IMG/VR virus record: IMGVR_UViG_3300003321_000095
Coordinates: 1 to 64,000 of that record
From: a virus
Direction: 5' to 3' (one strand)
DNA: 64,000 nucleotides
In this document: positions 51,574 through 59,517 of the stretch, piece after piece
Position numbering within the stretch: the first letter of the stretch is position 1
Layout of the letters: the number at the start of each line of letters is the position of its first letter
Notes under the pieces: model-generated
The model's database searches: none
Told to the model about the DNA's origin: nothing
The model's input: only the letters and a program-made list of their open reading frames with translations
Translations under genes and position numbers: made by a program

Positions 51574-52311
51574 TCAGATACGTTTAAAAGTGTATCCTTT
51601 GCACGATAACCTCTTACCATTACATACCGCACCTATTTTGCACCCTATTTTATAATTATCGAACATCTGCCGTGCAGCTTCTTCGCAACTAGAAAACACA
51701 ACACCCGTTTCGATACACATAACTGGTTTAGAATGCGCTTTAGATATTTTCTCTCGAACTTCGGGTGGACGAGGAACACCTTTATTCCTCCCTATTAACT
51801 TAGCAACATGTTCAGGAGATAATTTTCTACCGTAGAATGGATGGGCTTCACCTCTCAGAATAGTTTTGTTGTTCATGATTTTAATTCGTTGTTCTTCTGT
51901 CCATTTCCTGCCTTTTCTTGTCACACTCATCTTGGCGCGGGACTCGGGAGACATTTTACGACCGATAGCAGATTGTCTCATCTTTTCTTTCGTTTCTTCT
52001 GGAAGCGGTCCGTTATTACCACCTTCTTTGATATTCATCAACTCATAACCCAGCATTCGATAGTGAGCCATATAGAAACATTCGGCGTAGTTTAGATGGT
52101 CTTGTGTAACAGTATTTTTATTGAACTCATGAATCACTTCGAACTTGTGCGCGTCCCAGCCGTGTTTTGCAATAGAGTTATGGAGACGATGTTGTTTCTT
52201 CGCTTGATCGTGTTTGTATTGTCTTTTCCGATGTTCTATGTTTCTACTCTGACCGATATAAAGATAACCGGAAGGGCTTGTGATTTTGTAAATACCTATT
52301 GTTTTAGACAT
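51574..52311 (-). CDS. GIY-YIG homing endonuclease with NUMOD repeats
   Basis: A 245-residue free-standing homing endonuclease. GIY (residues 6-8), YLYIGQSRN (16-24) and the downstream E in NYAECFYM form the nuclease core. NUMOD3-like repeats follow (GRKMSPESRAKM, GRKLSPEHVAKL), then a helix-turn-helix tail (FSSCEEAARQMF). It begins where the glycosyltransferase gene stops, which suggests insertion between late genes. Confidence 0.88.
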   Translation of the reverse strand: MSKTIGIYKITSPSGYLYIGQSRNIEHRKRQYKHDQAKKQHRLHNSIAKHGWDAHKFEVIHEFNKNTVTQDHLNYAECFYMAHYRMLGYELMNIKEGGNNGPLPEETKEKMRQSAIGRKMSPESRAKMSVTRKGRKWTEEQRIKIMNNKTILRGEAHPFYGRKLSPEHVAKLIGRNKGVPRPPEVREKISKAHSKPVMCIETGVVFSSCEEAARQMFDNYKIGCKIGAVCNGKRLSCKGYTFKRI

Positions 52312-52335
52312 TTCTTAAATTCGATTAGTAGCACA

Positions 52336-52365
52336 TAAAGCCCCTTGATCGAAATCTTGGGGCTT
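52336..52365. terminator. Hairpin terminator between capsid-side genes and homing endonuclease
   Basis: Stem AAAGCCCC/GGGGCTTT (52336-52343 with 52358-52365). The T-rich tail is on the plus side; on the minus side the tail is weak. May be bidirectional. Confidence 0.55.
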
Positions 52366-52392
52366 TTGTTTTAATTATTTTTAGTGAGTTAC

Positions 52393-52674
52393 TTAAGATC
52401 CACTTAAATCCGTGGCGCTTAATCCTGTAGCTACATCAGCACTTTCTTGTGTAATGTAGAGATTGAAGCCATCCGAGGTTACAAGAAGCGAATCATCTGT
52501 TGATGTCGAGCCTGTGCGAGCAGGGATTGAATAGATAATCGCTGAAGTACCCCACATCATAAGGGTTACTTTTTTAGTAGTACCTGCGGTTGTTGATCCA
52601 CCGTTGAAAGAAATATTACCCTGAGGAGTTACAATCTTCCAGGCATCCACCGTTATTACGCTTTTCTGTGCCAA
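52393..52674 (-). CDS. Small structural protein
   Basis: A 93-residue beta-rich protein, Thr/Ser-rich (NGGSTTAGTTKKVTLM), similar in feel to decoration or spike-base proteins. Last gene before a terminator hairpin. No family recognised. Confidence 0.55.
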   Translation of the reverse strand: MAQKSVITVDAWKIVTPQGNISFNGGSTTAGTTKKVTLMMWGTSAIIYSIPARTGSTSTDDSLLVTSDGFNLYITQESADVATGLSATDLSGS

Positions 52675-52717
52675 TTTGGGAAAAAGTTTAGTTTTGGGAA
52701 ATTATTAGAGAGAAAAA

Positions 52718-52945
52718 TTATGCTTCTTTAAATTCAACGTAGTACTCTTTGCCTGGCTCAAACAATTCGTTAGAGAATGCTCCGAGTTCTATCTTACCTG
52801 TTGGAGTTACGGCTAAGAAATCTTTGTTTTCTTGACTGCCTGTTGTTACAGGATTGAGAGACGCTGTATAGAGAAATCGTCCGCTTCCGTCCCAGTGTTT
52901 GGTTTTGGTGACAGACGTACATTGAAATTTTGCGATTGTTGACAT
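52718..52945 (-). CDS. Hypothetical small protein
   Basis: A 75-residue beta-rich protein (MSTIAKFQCTSVTKTKHWDG, ending YYVEFKEA). The pattern resembles small decoration proteins found next to capsid genes in some phages. No family recognised. Confidence 0.55.
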   Translation of the reverse strand: MSTIAKFQCTSVTKTKHWDGSGRFLYTASLNPVTTGSQENKDFLAVTPTGKIELGAFSNELFEPGKEYYVEFKEA

Positions 52946-52989
52946 AAATGTTAGAATAGCTTAAAAAAGTTTTTCGCGGCCTTCGATAA

Positions 52990-53016
52990 AGACCCCCGTT
53001 CAAATCACGAGGGTCT
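52990..53016 (-). terminator. Hairpin after the tRNA
   Basis: AGACCC/GGGTCT (52990-52995 with 53011-53016); on the minus strand it is followed by TTTATC. Probably ends or processes the tRNA transcript. Confidence 0.45.
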
Positions 53017-53083
53017 ATTTCTCAATAAACGCATCTGAGTGCGTCGAATCAACAATACTATTGTCGATGAGGAAAATGTATGT

Positions 53084-53152
53084 TGCGGGAGTCGGTCTTG
53101 ATCCGACGTGAGACAGGTTATGAGCCTGGTGACTAGCCCTAGTCTATCCCGC
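53084..53152 (-). tRNA. tRNA-Met (CAT)
   Basis: On the minus strand: acceptor stem GCGGGA/TCCCGC, D arm GACT-AGGGCT-AGTC, anticodon stem CAGG/CCTG with loop CTCATAA (anticodon CAT) and T arm GTCGG-ATCAAGA-CCGAC. The D loop is only six bases and no CCA is encoded; otherwise the cloverleaf is good. Could instead be tRNA-Ile2 if the C is modified. Confidence 0.75.
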
Positions 53153-53205
53153 GATATAAGACTCACCCTAGGACGCTGTTCTTATGGGTAGCGTGGTAAG
53201 TACTA

Positions 53206-53337
53206 TTATTTCTTATGTTTGAAGTACTCTACCTGGCGGAGGCGCTTTTCGGCTTGTTTCTTAGAGAGGTTCTTCTTACTGAGAGGTTTGCCTTTTTCGC
53301 TAGTGACTTCGTAGCCTTTGCTTGTTTTCTTAATCAT
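53206..53337 (-). CDS. Small basic protein (43 residues)
   Basis: Begins MIKKTSKGYEVTSEKGKPLS and ends with KRLRQVEYFKHKK. Short proteins ending in this EKRLRQVEYFKH block are, to my memory, common in phages and large DNA viruses. It starts only a few bases downstream of the predicted start of the sigma-54-like promoter (53354-53370), so its leader is very short or the real start is different. Function unknown. Confidence 0.7.
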   Translation of the reverse strand: MIKKTSKGYEVTSEKGKPLSKKNLSKKQAEKRLRQVEYFKHKK

Positions 53338-53353
53338 AAAAGACTATTCTACA

Positions 53354-53370
53354 GCAATAATCGTGCCAAA
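53354..53370 (-). promoter_or_regulatory. Sigma-54-type promoter
   Basis: The minus strand reads TTTGGCAC-GATTA-TTGC, identical over this stretch to the site at 46601-46617. Start expected near 53343. It would drive the small basic protein, the tRNA-Met and the genes beyond. Confidence 0.7.
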
Positions 53371-53391
53371 CGTTTTCACGTGGAACCTTTT

Positions 53392-53724
53392 CTACTTCTG
53401 ATAAGTTCCTTGCACACCCCTTGCTGCTCGATCACTCGCCCGCTTACCAATCCACAAGAGAGCCTCGTCAAGTTTAGTGATAGCCATAGAGGTCTCGCGA
53501 GTAGCCATTTCTCCTACGTTATTCTCTTCGAGATATCGTTTGGCCACAGCGATTAGAGTCTCTGTGAAATAGCCTTTCTGTCGATAGATGTCGGGATTAG
53601 ACTTGTCTCCCTTGCAAAAGGTGAGTGGTTCAAAAGTTTCCTGGAATCCACCGTCTATTACTTCGTAGACTGGTACGGTGTAGGTTGCCTTTGCTGTTAC
53701 TGTTTCAATTTTTTGTGGTGTCAT
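53392..53724 (-). CDS. Putative Acb2/Tad1-type cyclic-nucleotide sponge
   Basis: A 110-residue protein. Its C-terminal half is a helical hairpin: FTETLIAVAKRYLEENN, then RETSMAITKLDEALLWIG and a basic tail. An end of the form A-x-TKL-E/D-EAL-x-W after a long helix is what I associate with the hairpin domain of Acb2/Tad1-like proteins, which bind cyclic oligonucleotides and so block CBASS or Thoeris defence. The match is from memory of the pattern only. The first 45 residues are a beta part. Directly upstream of the sigma-54-like promoter and next to the glycan-enzyme gene. Confidence 0.5.
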   Translation of the reverse strand: MTPQKIETVTAKATYTVPVYEVIDGGFQETFEPLTFCKGDKSNPDIYRQKGYFTETLIAVAKRYLEENNVGEMATRETSMAITKLDEALLWIGKRASDRAARGVQGTYQK

Positions 53725-55901
53725 AAAATTCTATGATGTTTAAGGATGTTTTCGTAAAGTTCGGGAGAAACATAGTCGAGTTCTCCGGTTGAGACCTTGT
53801 GTTTACTGTAGACTATGATGTTGTTCCGATACCAGATATCTATGTTTTTGTTTTTACATATCTTAGTTCTGAGGTGAGTTGAGGGATAGAAGCCTCTCTT
53901 TTCAAACTTCTCAGCCCACCAGAAGGCCCATTTTTCATTGTAGTGGTTGTGTCCCCCCTGACCTGGGATTGCGCCTGAGAAGAGAATTGTGCCCTTGCAA
54001 TGTCTGCATAAAGTATCTATTAAGGTATCGGCATATCTCTCTTCTAAATGCTCGCTAACTTCTACGTTTATAACCAGATCAAACATTCTGTACTCATGGT
54101 GCCTCAATCCATCTTCGTGATGGTAATAGGGTGTTCTTAGATCGTGGTCTACATAATTTTGGATTAAGAGTTTTTCGCGGGGTACGCCGAAGTCTACACC
54201 AACCTTCGTCATTGTGTTCGGTAGCACACTGAGCCAAGAACCCGTGTTGCAGCCAAAATCGATTACCGACTCAACATCCGTCAAATCAATATACTTGAAT
54301 ATCTCTTCAGCGGATCTGCGTGAATCGATGTCTTCGCGATATTGATCAGAATACTCGTCCGGCTTCTTTCTCCAACTCCATTCTCCAACATATTTTTTTA
54401 GTTCTTCTTTCGACATAGCGTCTACTTTATCGAACTCTGCGGGATTATAATGAGGATTTCTTGTGCTTGAGTTGATACCGATATAATGGTCGAAGTGGTA
54501 AAGGTTACCAGGAATACGAGCGATTCTATAACCTAATTTTTTGAATCTGCTGTAGCGTTCTCGATCTTCTTTATTGTAGCTGATAAATTTCTCATTCTCG
54601 CCACCTCCCTCAAAGAACTTTTCTTTGTTGAAAAAGATAGCACCACCTACTGATGGGTTTTCGGGTGTGTCTATTCCCTTTGCTGATTTTGAAAATACAG
54701 ATAGATCATACAGGGGGTAGATTTGGTTTAAGAGTTTTCGCGAAATCCGGGCGAATAGGTAATCGTAAGGGTAGACCATATCTGCTTGGTTCTTTCGGAT
54801 CTTCTCGACGGCTTGCCAGATTTGGGCGGGAGGCAGAGCGACATCACAATCGAAATTGACAACAATGGGAGTGTTCGCAGCTTCCGCCATCTTGTTCAAC
54901 ATCTTCGTGCGATGAAAGTGCTCTATATTGAAACTCATGTAATGGCACCACTGCTTAAAATGGCCAAACTGTTTGTTGTCACCAACTTCACCAACTATGA
55001 TGTTTGTGTCAAATGCTTTCTGTAGCAAGCAGACGGACAGTGAGAGGTTCTCAGCGCGATCTCTGCTATCACAGAAAACGGGCAAGGTAAACGTAGTGTC
55101 TTTAAGATCGACAGGTTTATCCTCCATTGATTCCCACCTCTTCAGATAGAAATTGTAATCACCTTCTTTCTTTAAGAGTTTACCATCGAATAACTTAGTT
55201 GGTTGAATAACACGAGTTCCTTCTTTCTCTCCTAAGAATGCTGAAAAAAAATGAAACGTTGAATTAGCAATGATGAAGTTATCACAGAGGCTCATCAAGC
55301 ACATCTGCTCGATGTCGGAAGAACATTCTGGAAAGTGTGCGTTCGGCAGACAACCGAAATGGAACTTGCAATAATCCAAGTCATCGCTGATGAAAACGAG
55401 ATTGTAATTCTCATAATCGAATGTCTTCAGCGCGTTGATATAATAGGACGGAGATAACACATGATAGTTTCCGTATAACTTGCCGACGTAATCTCCTCTC
55501 CTAACGCCAATCGCTATTGTCGGCTTATCAAAAAGTCTGATGAATTTTTCTTCAGTGTCCGACTTGAAGAGCGGATGGAACTCGAATAACTCTTTAATAT
55601 TCTTTTCATTCGGCCAGTACTCAGTGTGTTGAAAATATCCTTCAATATCTGTGATCGTTTCTTCACTCCACCACTTAGCATCCTGATGAATATCGTAATA
55701 TCGATACGACTTCTCCTTATAAATATTATCTGTTTTAACATTTCCTCTGGGAAACTCGTTTTTAAAATATTTGTGATAAGGCCATTCGGAAGGTATCCAC
55801 CAGTCAACACCGTACGTATTTGACATTGCGTGCAGGAGGGCTATTTGAAATAAATTATTTCCTAGTCTCCCGAGTTTTCCTAACTTACTAAACTGCAACA
55901 T
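53721..55901 (-). CDS. Three-domain fucosyltransferase / glycosyltransferase / methyltransferase
   Basis: A 726-residue fusion. Domain 1 (about 1-255) looks like a GT11 alpha-1,2-fucosyltransferase: GRLGNNLFQIALLHA at the N-terminus and GVRRGDYV (R134-R135) for GDP-fucose. Domain 2 (about 265-500) is a GT-A glycosyltransferase of galactosyltransferase type, with NFDCDVALP (DCD 351-353), VGGAIFFNK (418-426) and a following KEDRERYSRFKKLGY. Domain 3 (about 540-700) is a SAM-dependent methyltransferase with VIDFGCNTGSW (546-556) and NVEVSEHLEE. Such fusions can build and cap a methylated fucosyl glycan. Acceptor unknown: capsid, fibre, DNA or host surface. Overlaps the Acb2-like gene by four bases. 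Confidence 0.85.
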   Translation of the reverse strand: MLQFSKLGKLGRLGNNLFQIALLHAMSNTYGVDWWIPSEWPYHKYFKNEFPRGNVKTDNIYKEKSYRYYDIHQDAKWWSEETITDIEGYFQHTEYWPNEKNIKELFEFHPLFKSDTEEKFIRLFDKPTIAIGVRRGDYVGKLYGNYHVLSPSYYINALKTFDYENYNLVFISDDLDYCKFHFGCLPNAHFPECSSDIEQMCLMSLCDNFIIANSTFHFFSAFLGEKEGTRVIQPTKLFDGKLLKKEGDYNFYLKRWESMEDKPVDLKDTTFTLPVFCDSRDRAENLSLSVCLLQKAFDTNIIVGEVGDNKQFGHFKQWCHYMSFNIEHFHRTKMLNKMAEAANTPIVVNFDCDVALPPAQIWQAVEKIRKNQADMVYPYDYLFARISRKLLNQIYPLYDLSVFSKSAKGIDTPENPSVGGAIFFNKEKFFEGGGENEKFISYNKEDRERYSRFKKLGYRIARIPGNLYHFDHYIGINSSTRNPHYNPAEFDKVDAMSKEELKKYVGEWSWRKKPDEYSDQYREDIDSRRSAEEIFKYIDLTDVESVIDFGCNTGSWLSVLPNTMTKVGVDFGVPREKLLIQNYVDHDLRTPYYHHEDGLRHHEYRMFDLVINVEVSEHLEERYADTLIDTLCRHCKGTILFSGAIPGQGGHNHYNEKWAFWWAEKFEKRGFYPSTHLRTKICKNKNIDIWYRNNIIVYSKHKVSTGELDYVSPELYENILKHHRIL

Positions 55902-56088
55902 AAGTTGTCCTCTGCACTTCTTCTACTTTATTCTTTGTTTCGATTACTTTAAGTGTTAGAACCATTTCATCTGTGTCAATGTCGTTATCAATCACAGCAG
56001 AACCAATAAAAGAACGATGTTTGTCGACTGCTTCGATGAGTTCTTTGATCTTTTGAAAATCATCTTCGGGAATGAGATAGTATGTCAT
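55888..56088 (-). CDS. Hypothetical protein
   Basis: A 66-residue protein starting MTYYLIPEDDFQKIKELIE. Overlaps the glycosyltransferase fusion by 14 bases. Mixed helix and strand; no family recognised. Confidence 0.65.
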   Translation of the reverse strand: MTYYLIPEDDFQKIKELIEAVDKHRSFIGSAVIDNDIDTDEMVLTLKVIETKNKVEEVQRTTYVAV

Positions 56089-56089
56089 A

Positions 56090-57094
56090 TTAATAAATGT
56101 TGTTTCCTATAATTTTGTAGTTATTCACTCGGAAGTCACCATCTTTGTTCAAGAAATCAATTGTCGCAAAGCCATGATTCCAGTTGTTGATCGGAGCGTA
56201 GTCTGGATTGAGTAGGCATAGACAACCTGTCGAATAAGCTACGTGGCTGTTTCCTTTGAGATCCTTACATGAGTACTCGCTGATTTGATGTGTGTGACTA
56301 CCAATCACGTTCGTCTGACTCTTGAGGTAGAATGATCTGGCTGGTATGACTGAGGCATTGCTGTTTTGAAACTCGTGTCCATGAACGATGACAATCTTAC
56401 CTGCGTGAATAAGTCGTTTATACTTGACCGCTTCGATTCCATACTCTTTCAACCGCAACATTTTTTCAAGATGAAACTCCTCGAAACCCCAAACCTCCGG
56501 TGCTTTTCTCCACAAGAATTTCTCCCATCTTTCGTCATGATTTCCGAATTTGTAAATGATTTTCGCGTAAGAGAAAGTCTTGCTCAGTTGTTCCAAAAAG
56601 TTCCTAGCGACATCGATCTCGTATTTGAAATCTCGTTCGTCCGGTCGTTTCTCGAATGTTGATAGCTGATAACAATCCAGGATATCACCGTTTAAGATGA
56701 TATGTGTTGGTTTGTATTTCTTGAGATGATCGAGTGCTGTTGTAACCGCTGCGTTATTTGAAAACGGCAAGTGTAGATCTGGTAGGACCGCTACTCTGGT
56801 CTTCTCATCAACCTTGATATTGTACGGAACAAATCGTTGTTTCTCCTGTTCGGGAAGAGCGTATGGATTTATTACTGTACCGTTTTTAAAGTGTTTAACT
56901 TCTTTGATTGGTTTACGATCAGCAGCGCCGTGCGATCCTCTCGCTCTCCTTAAATGCTGACGAGCATCTTCTTTGTTGTCGTACAGGAGGGGATATTCTT
57001 TGACGAGAATGTCCGCGAGGTTCGAGTTACCTGTTGAGGGATATTTAAAAATTGCTTCTTCTGCCTTAAGACGTTTGGTTGTTTTCTCTGCCAT
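56090..57094 (-). CDS. Metallophosphoesterase
   Basis: A 334-residue calcineurin-like phosphoesterase with all metal motifs: VLPDLHLPF (D106, H108), LNGDILD (D137), FGNHDERW (N185, H186), VHGHEF (H238, H240) and IGSHTHQ. The N-terminal ~95 residues form a helical region with HLRRARGSHG, a possible DNA-binding part. It may hydrolyse phosphomono- or diesters, perhaps removing DNA ends or signal nucleotides. The next genes upstream encode small hypothetical proteins. One base separates it from the gene at 57094. Confidence 0.82.
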   Translation of the reverse strand: MAEKTTKRLKAEEAIFKYPSTGNSNLADILVKEYPLLYDNKEDARQHLRRARGSHGAADRKPIKEVKHFKNGTVINPYALPEQEKQRFVPYNIKVDEKTRVAVLPDLHLPFSNNAAVTTALDHLKKYKPTHIILNGDILDCYQLSTFEKRPDERDFKYEIDVARNFLEQLSKTFSYAKIIYKFGNHDERWEKFLWRKAPEVWGFEEFHLEKMLRLKEYGIEAVKYKRLIHAGKIVIVHGHEFQNSNASVIPARSFYLKSQTNVIGSHTHQISEYSCKDLKGNSHVAYSTGCLCLLNPDYAPINNWNHGFATIDFLNKDGDFRVNNYKIIGNNIY

Positions 57095-57384
57095 TATGCT
57101 GTCTTTCGTGGAGTGTTGATTTTGGAACTAGGAGTGTTTGTGGGAGTCGGTATATTCACCTTCCTATATGAATGATCGTTATAACCAATCTTCGTACTCA
57201 TCAATCGACTCACTCGTGCGAGAGGAGATTTCTTAAACAATACTTTTAGAACCGTTGTCTGAATCTTTCGTAGTATCTTATACTCTTCGTAACTCATATT
57301 GTCCGGTCGACGAGTGATGATCTCTTTGTCCTTAAAGACTATCTGAGCCGTAGAGTCCTCTATTTTTGATTCGTTTGATTTCAT
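57094..57384 (-). CDS. Hypothetical basic protein
   Basis: A 96-residue protein, basic and helical, with RPDNMSYEEYKILRKIQTTVLK, a block I recall from Bacteroidota phages. The Pro/Thr-rich end looks disordered. It overlaps the upstream gene by 53 bases if the first ATG is right, so the start may be later. Confidence 0.6.
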   Translation of the reverse strand: MKSNESKIEDSTAQIVFKDKEIITRRPDNMSYEEYKILRKIQTTVLKVLFKKSPLARVSRLMSTKIGYNDHSYRKVNIPTPTNTPSSKINTPRKTA

Positions 57385-57589
57385 CTATATTTTCTGAAAA
57401 TATTTTTGTAAACTCTTTCAGGTTTGTCGAGAAAGGACAATTGAATCCTCTCTTGATTTTACCGTGTTCGATCATCACACGATAACCTCTATCCTTGATG
57501 GCTATTATAGTGTAAGTCGTATCCGGAAGATCTTTTACAATGTCGCGAGCGGTCATATCAAACCACTCGTGCTGCAATTCTATATTCAT
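57332..57589 (-). CDS. Hypothetical protein
   Basis: An 85-residue protein beginning MNIELQHEWFDMTARDIVKDL. Alpha/beta pattern; no family recognised. ATGA-type overlap upstream (57586-57589). Confidence 0.65.
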   Translation of the reverse strand: MNIELQHEWFDMTARDIVKDLPDTTYTIIAIKDRGYRVMIEHGKIKRGFNCPFSTNLKEFTKIFSENIDEIKRIKNRGLYGSDSL

Positions 57590-58335
57590 TGTATGTTATG
57601 AATTATTCGTCTGCCTGTTTCTACGAGAAGAGCATAATGTGCTTCGAGCAGGTCTGTGTAATCGAGATTAGTGCGGCGATCATCGCTACCATATCGCTTC
57701 AATGCTTCCGAAGCTTTTGAGATGTTCACACCAGCGCCGAGCACAGAACTGTAGCCGTCTTCATCATCGACAGCATTCGAAGGAGAAGTAACTTCTTCTA
57801 CGTAGAAAATCAACTCAGAAAGAGCGTCATAGAGAATGGGATCGAAGTTTCTGATATTGACGAGTGATTCACCGATCTTGTGTAGGTACTTGTCCTCCTG
57901 GTCACTTTGAATGACATTCATCACTTGTTCTGAGGTGAGATTAGGTATTTGTTGTTGCGGTTGCTCCACTCCTAGTGCTTGTTTTAATGATTGATTTTTC
58001 TCTTTGATCCATACTAAAAGCATGTGAAGGTCTCTCTCTGCGAGATTCAAAGAGAGAATGTTATTCTTGGTGATTTCTATTATCTCAGAACGATAGTTGT
58101 ACTCGCTTTCCTCTCCTGTTATCAGAACAGGTAAGTAAACAGCAGTCATTTTCTTCGTCTCATCCATATAAACGAGACGATATGTCTTTGTTTCACGATT
58201 GACGACTGCGCGGTATACAAAACCTCCTTTGGGCTGACCTACGTTGTTCTCATTATCGATGGGATCAAACCACTCGAAACTCTTAACGTAGAGATATACT
58301 ATTTCACTGTTATCTGTTGTGTCGGGTAGTTTCAT
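57586..58335 (-). CDS. Hypothetical protein
   Basis: A 249-residue protein: beta-rich N-terminal half (RAVVNRETKTYRLVYMDET), helical C-terminal half with a Gln/Pro linker (GVEQPQQQIPNLT). Not recognised. It is ATGA-coupled to both neighbours in an operon with nucleotide-handling enzymes. Confidence 0.65.
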   Translation of the reverse strand: MKLPDTTDNSEIVYLYVKSFEWFDPIDNENNVGQPKGGFVYRAVVNRETKTYRLVYMDETKKMTAVYLPVLITGEESEYNYRSEIIEITKNNILSLNLAERDLHMLLVWIKEKNQSLKQALGVEQPQQQIPNLTSEQVMNVIQSDQEDKYLHKIGESLVNIRNFDPILYDALSELIFYVEEVTSPSNAVDDEDGYSSVLGAGVNISKASEALKRYGSDDRRTNLDYTDLLEAHYALLVETGRRIIHNIQ

Positions 58336-58952
58336 AGTTTCGCGTTTACTCTGTCGATTGTACTCATCTCTTCTCCTTCTTCGTCTGTGTCAGGCACACC
58401 AACTAAATCAGCAGATGTATTCGTCGTGATGTTCATCTGGATAGGTTCTTTTGACTTGATTCTCTGTTCGAGATCTTTTCGAACGACATAGAGAGCGTTG
58501 ATACCAGCACCAAACTTCATGGCTTTCTCTGTCAACTTAAAAGCTAATTCGGGATCTTTGTTAGCCATCTTCATCTTGTCCATCTCCATCATCTCACGAG
58601 CTTCTGTGATCTGACGGTTAATGGCTGCTAATGCGGCTTTATCTTCATCGAACTGATGTTCTCTATACCAGTTAATCGCTTTCTCAACGTTATCAACTTT
58701 ACCGTTGATTAGATTTCGAACATTTCTGTCTGGGCGACCGTCTGCTTCAGTACCTAAATAACCGGCGATCCTGGCTGCTTTCTCACGCTTTATCTTATCG
58801 GGAAGTGTGCGAAGAGGATTATCGTAATCTGTGTCGGCTACCAGACACACGAAGAAAAACTGACTACTTGTTAGATCGGTTAATTCTTTGATTGCGCGAG
58901 CGCCAGGATTAAGTTCGTGAATGTCTTTGTCGTGGATGAGTTTGAATAGCAT
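58332..58952 (-). CDS. Hypothetical helical protein
   Basis: A 206-residue protein. The ATG at 58952 overlaps the stop of the HAD gene (TGATG) and is preferred to an in-frame ATG at 58997. It is mostly helical with a long charged stretch (NRQITEAREMMEMDKMKMAN) and an acidic end (DTDEEGEEMS). An early-phage DNA-interacting or regulatory protein is possible, but unproven. Confidence 0.65.
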   Translation of the reverse strand: MLFKLIHDKDIHELNPGARAIKELTDLTSSQFFFVCLVADTDYDNPLRTLPDKIKREKAARIAGYLGTEADGRPDRNVRNLINGKVDNVEKAINWYREHQFDEDKAALAAINRQITEAREMMEMDKMKMANKDPELAFKLTEKAMKFGAGINALYVVRKDLEQRIKSKEPIQMNITTNTSADLVGVPDTDEEGEEMSTIDRVNAKL

Positions 58953-59386
58953 CAGAGAATACCTTTCATTGAAAGAAGTAATCTGACCGATTTCCAATCA
59001 ACGTACGGACGCTCGTCGTCCGCTTGAATCAAAGGACAACCTAACGCAGCGTCATCGATATAGATATGAGCGTAACATTTTGGACTTTCTGTCCAGTTAT
59101 GTTGAGTTGGATTTTTTTGAATTCCGTAAAGAGGGATTCCTTTACGTTTGAACCATGCAACGGCCTCGTCAAGATGTTTTCCTTTATGATTAACCGGGAC
59201 ATCGTCACTAAATCCTTCATGTTCTTGACTATTTGATCTCATCGTATATAGTATCAAACGATGACCATTAGTGACCAATTCGCGAAGAACATCTTCAGCA
59301 CCGATATCTTTTCCTATTTCAGGGAACTCGTGAGTCACGCAGGTTCCGTCAAAATCTATCGCGAATATTATCGAATTGCTTTGCAT
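58952..59386 (-). CDS. HAD-family hydrolase
   Basis: A 144-residue haloacid-dehalogenase-like protein with AIDFDGT (nucleophile D11, D13), LILYTMRSN for motif II (T) and YIDDAALGCPL for motif IV. It is the small phage type, without a cap, likely a nucleotide or sugar phosphatase. It may supply or trim nucleotides during replication. Starts inside the end of the preceding small gene and stops on the next ATG. Confidence 0.8.
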   Translation of the reverse strand: MQSNSIIFAIDFDGTCVTHEFPEIGKDIGAEDVLRELVTNGHRLILYTMRSNSQEHEGFSDDVPVNHKGKHLDEAVAWFKRKGIPLYGIQKNPTQHNWTESPKCYAHIYIDDAALGCPLIQADDERPYVDWKSVRLLLSMKGIL

Positions 59387-59517
59387 ATTTCCAGTAGTTT
59401 AGTGAGATATTCTTCAGACTTGTCGGACAGTTGGTCGAAGTATACTGTACCGTCCGACTTAGTGATTTTAAGTATCTGTTCGATGAGTTTAGCTTTCTTG
59501 TCTTTAACCGCCGCCAT
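59368..59517 (-). CDS. Small hypothetical protein (49 residues)
   Basis: Begins MAAVKDKKAKLIEQILKITK, helix then short beta hairpin (KSDGTVYFDQLSD), then helix. Overlaps the HAD gene by 19 bases and the spanin-like gene by 14. No family recognised. Confidence 0.6.
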   Translation of the reverse strand: MAAVKDKKAKLIEQILKITKSDGTVYFDQLSDKSEEYLTKLLEICKAIR

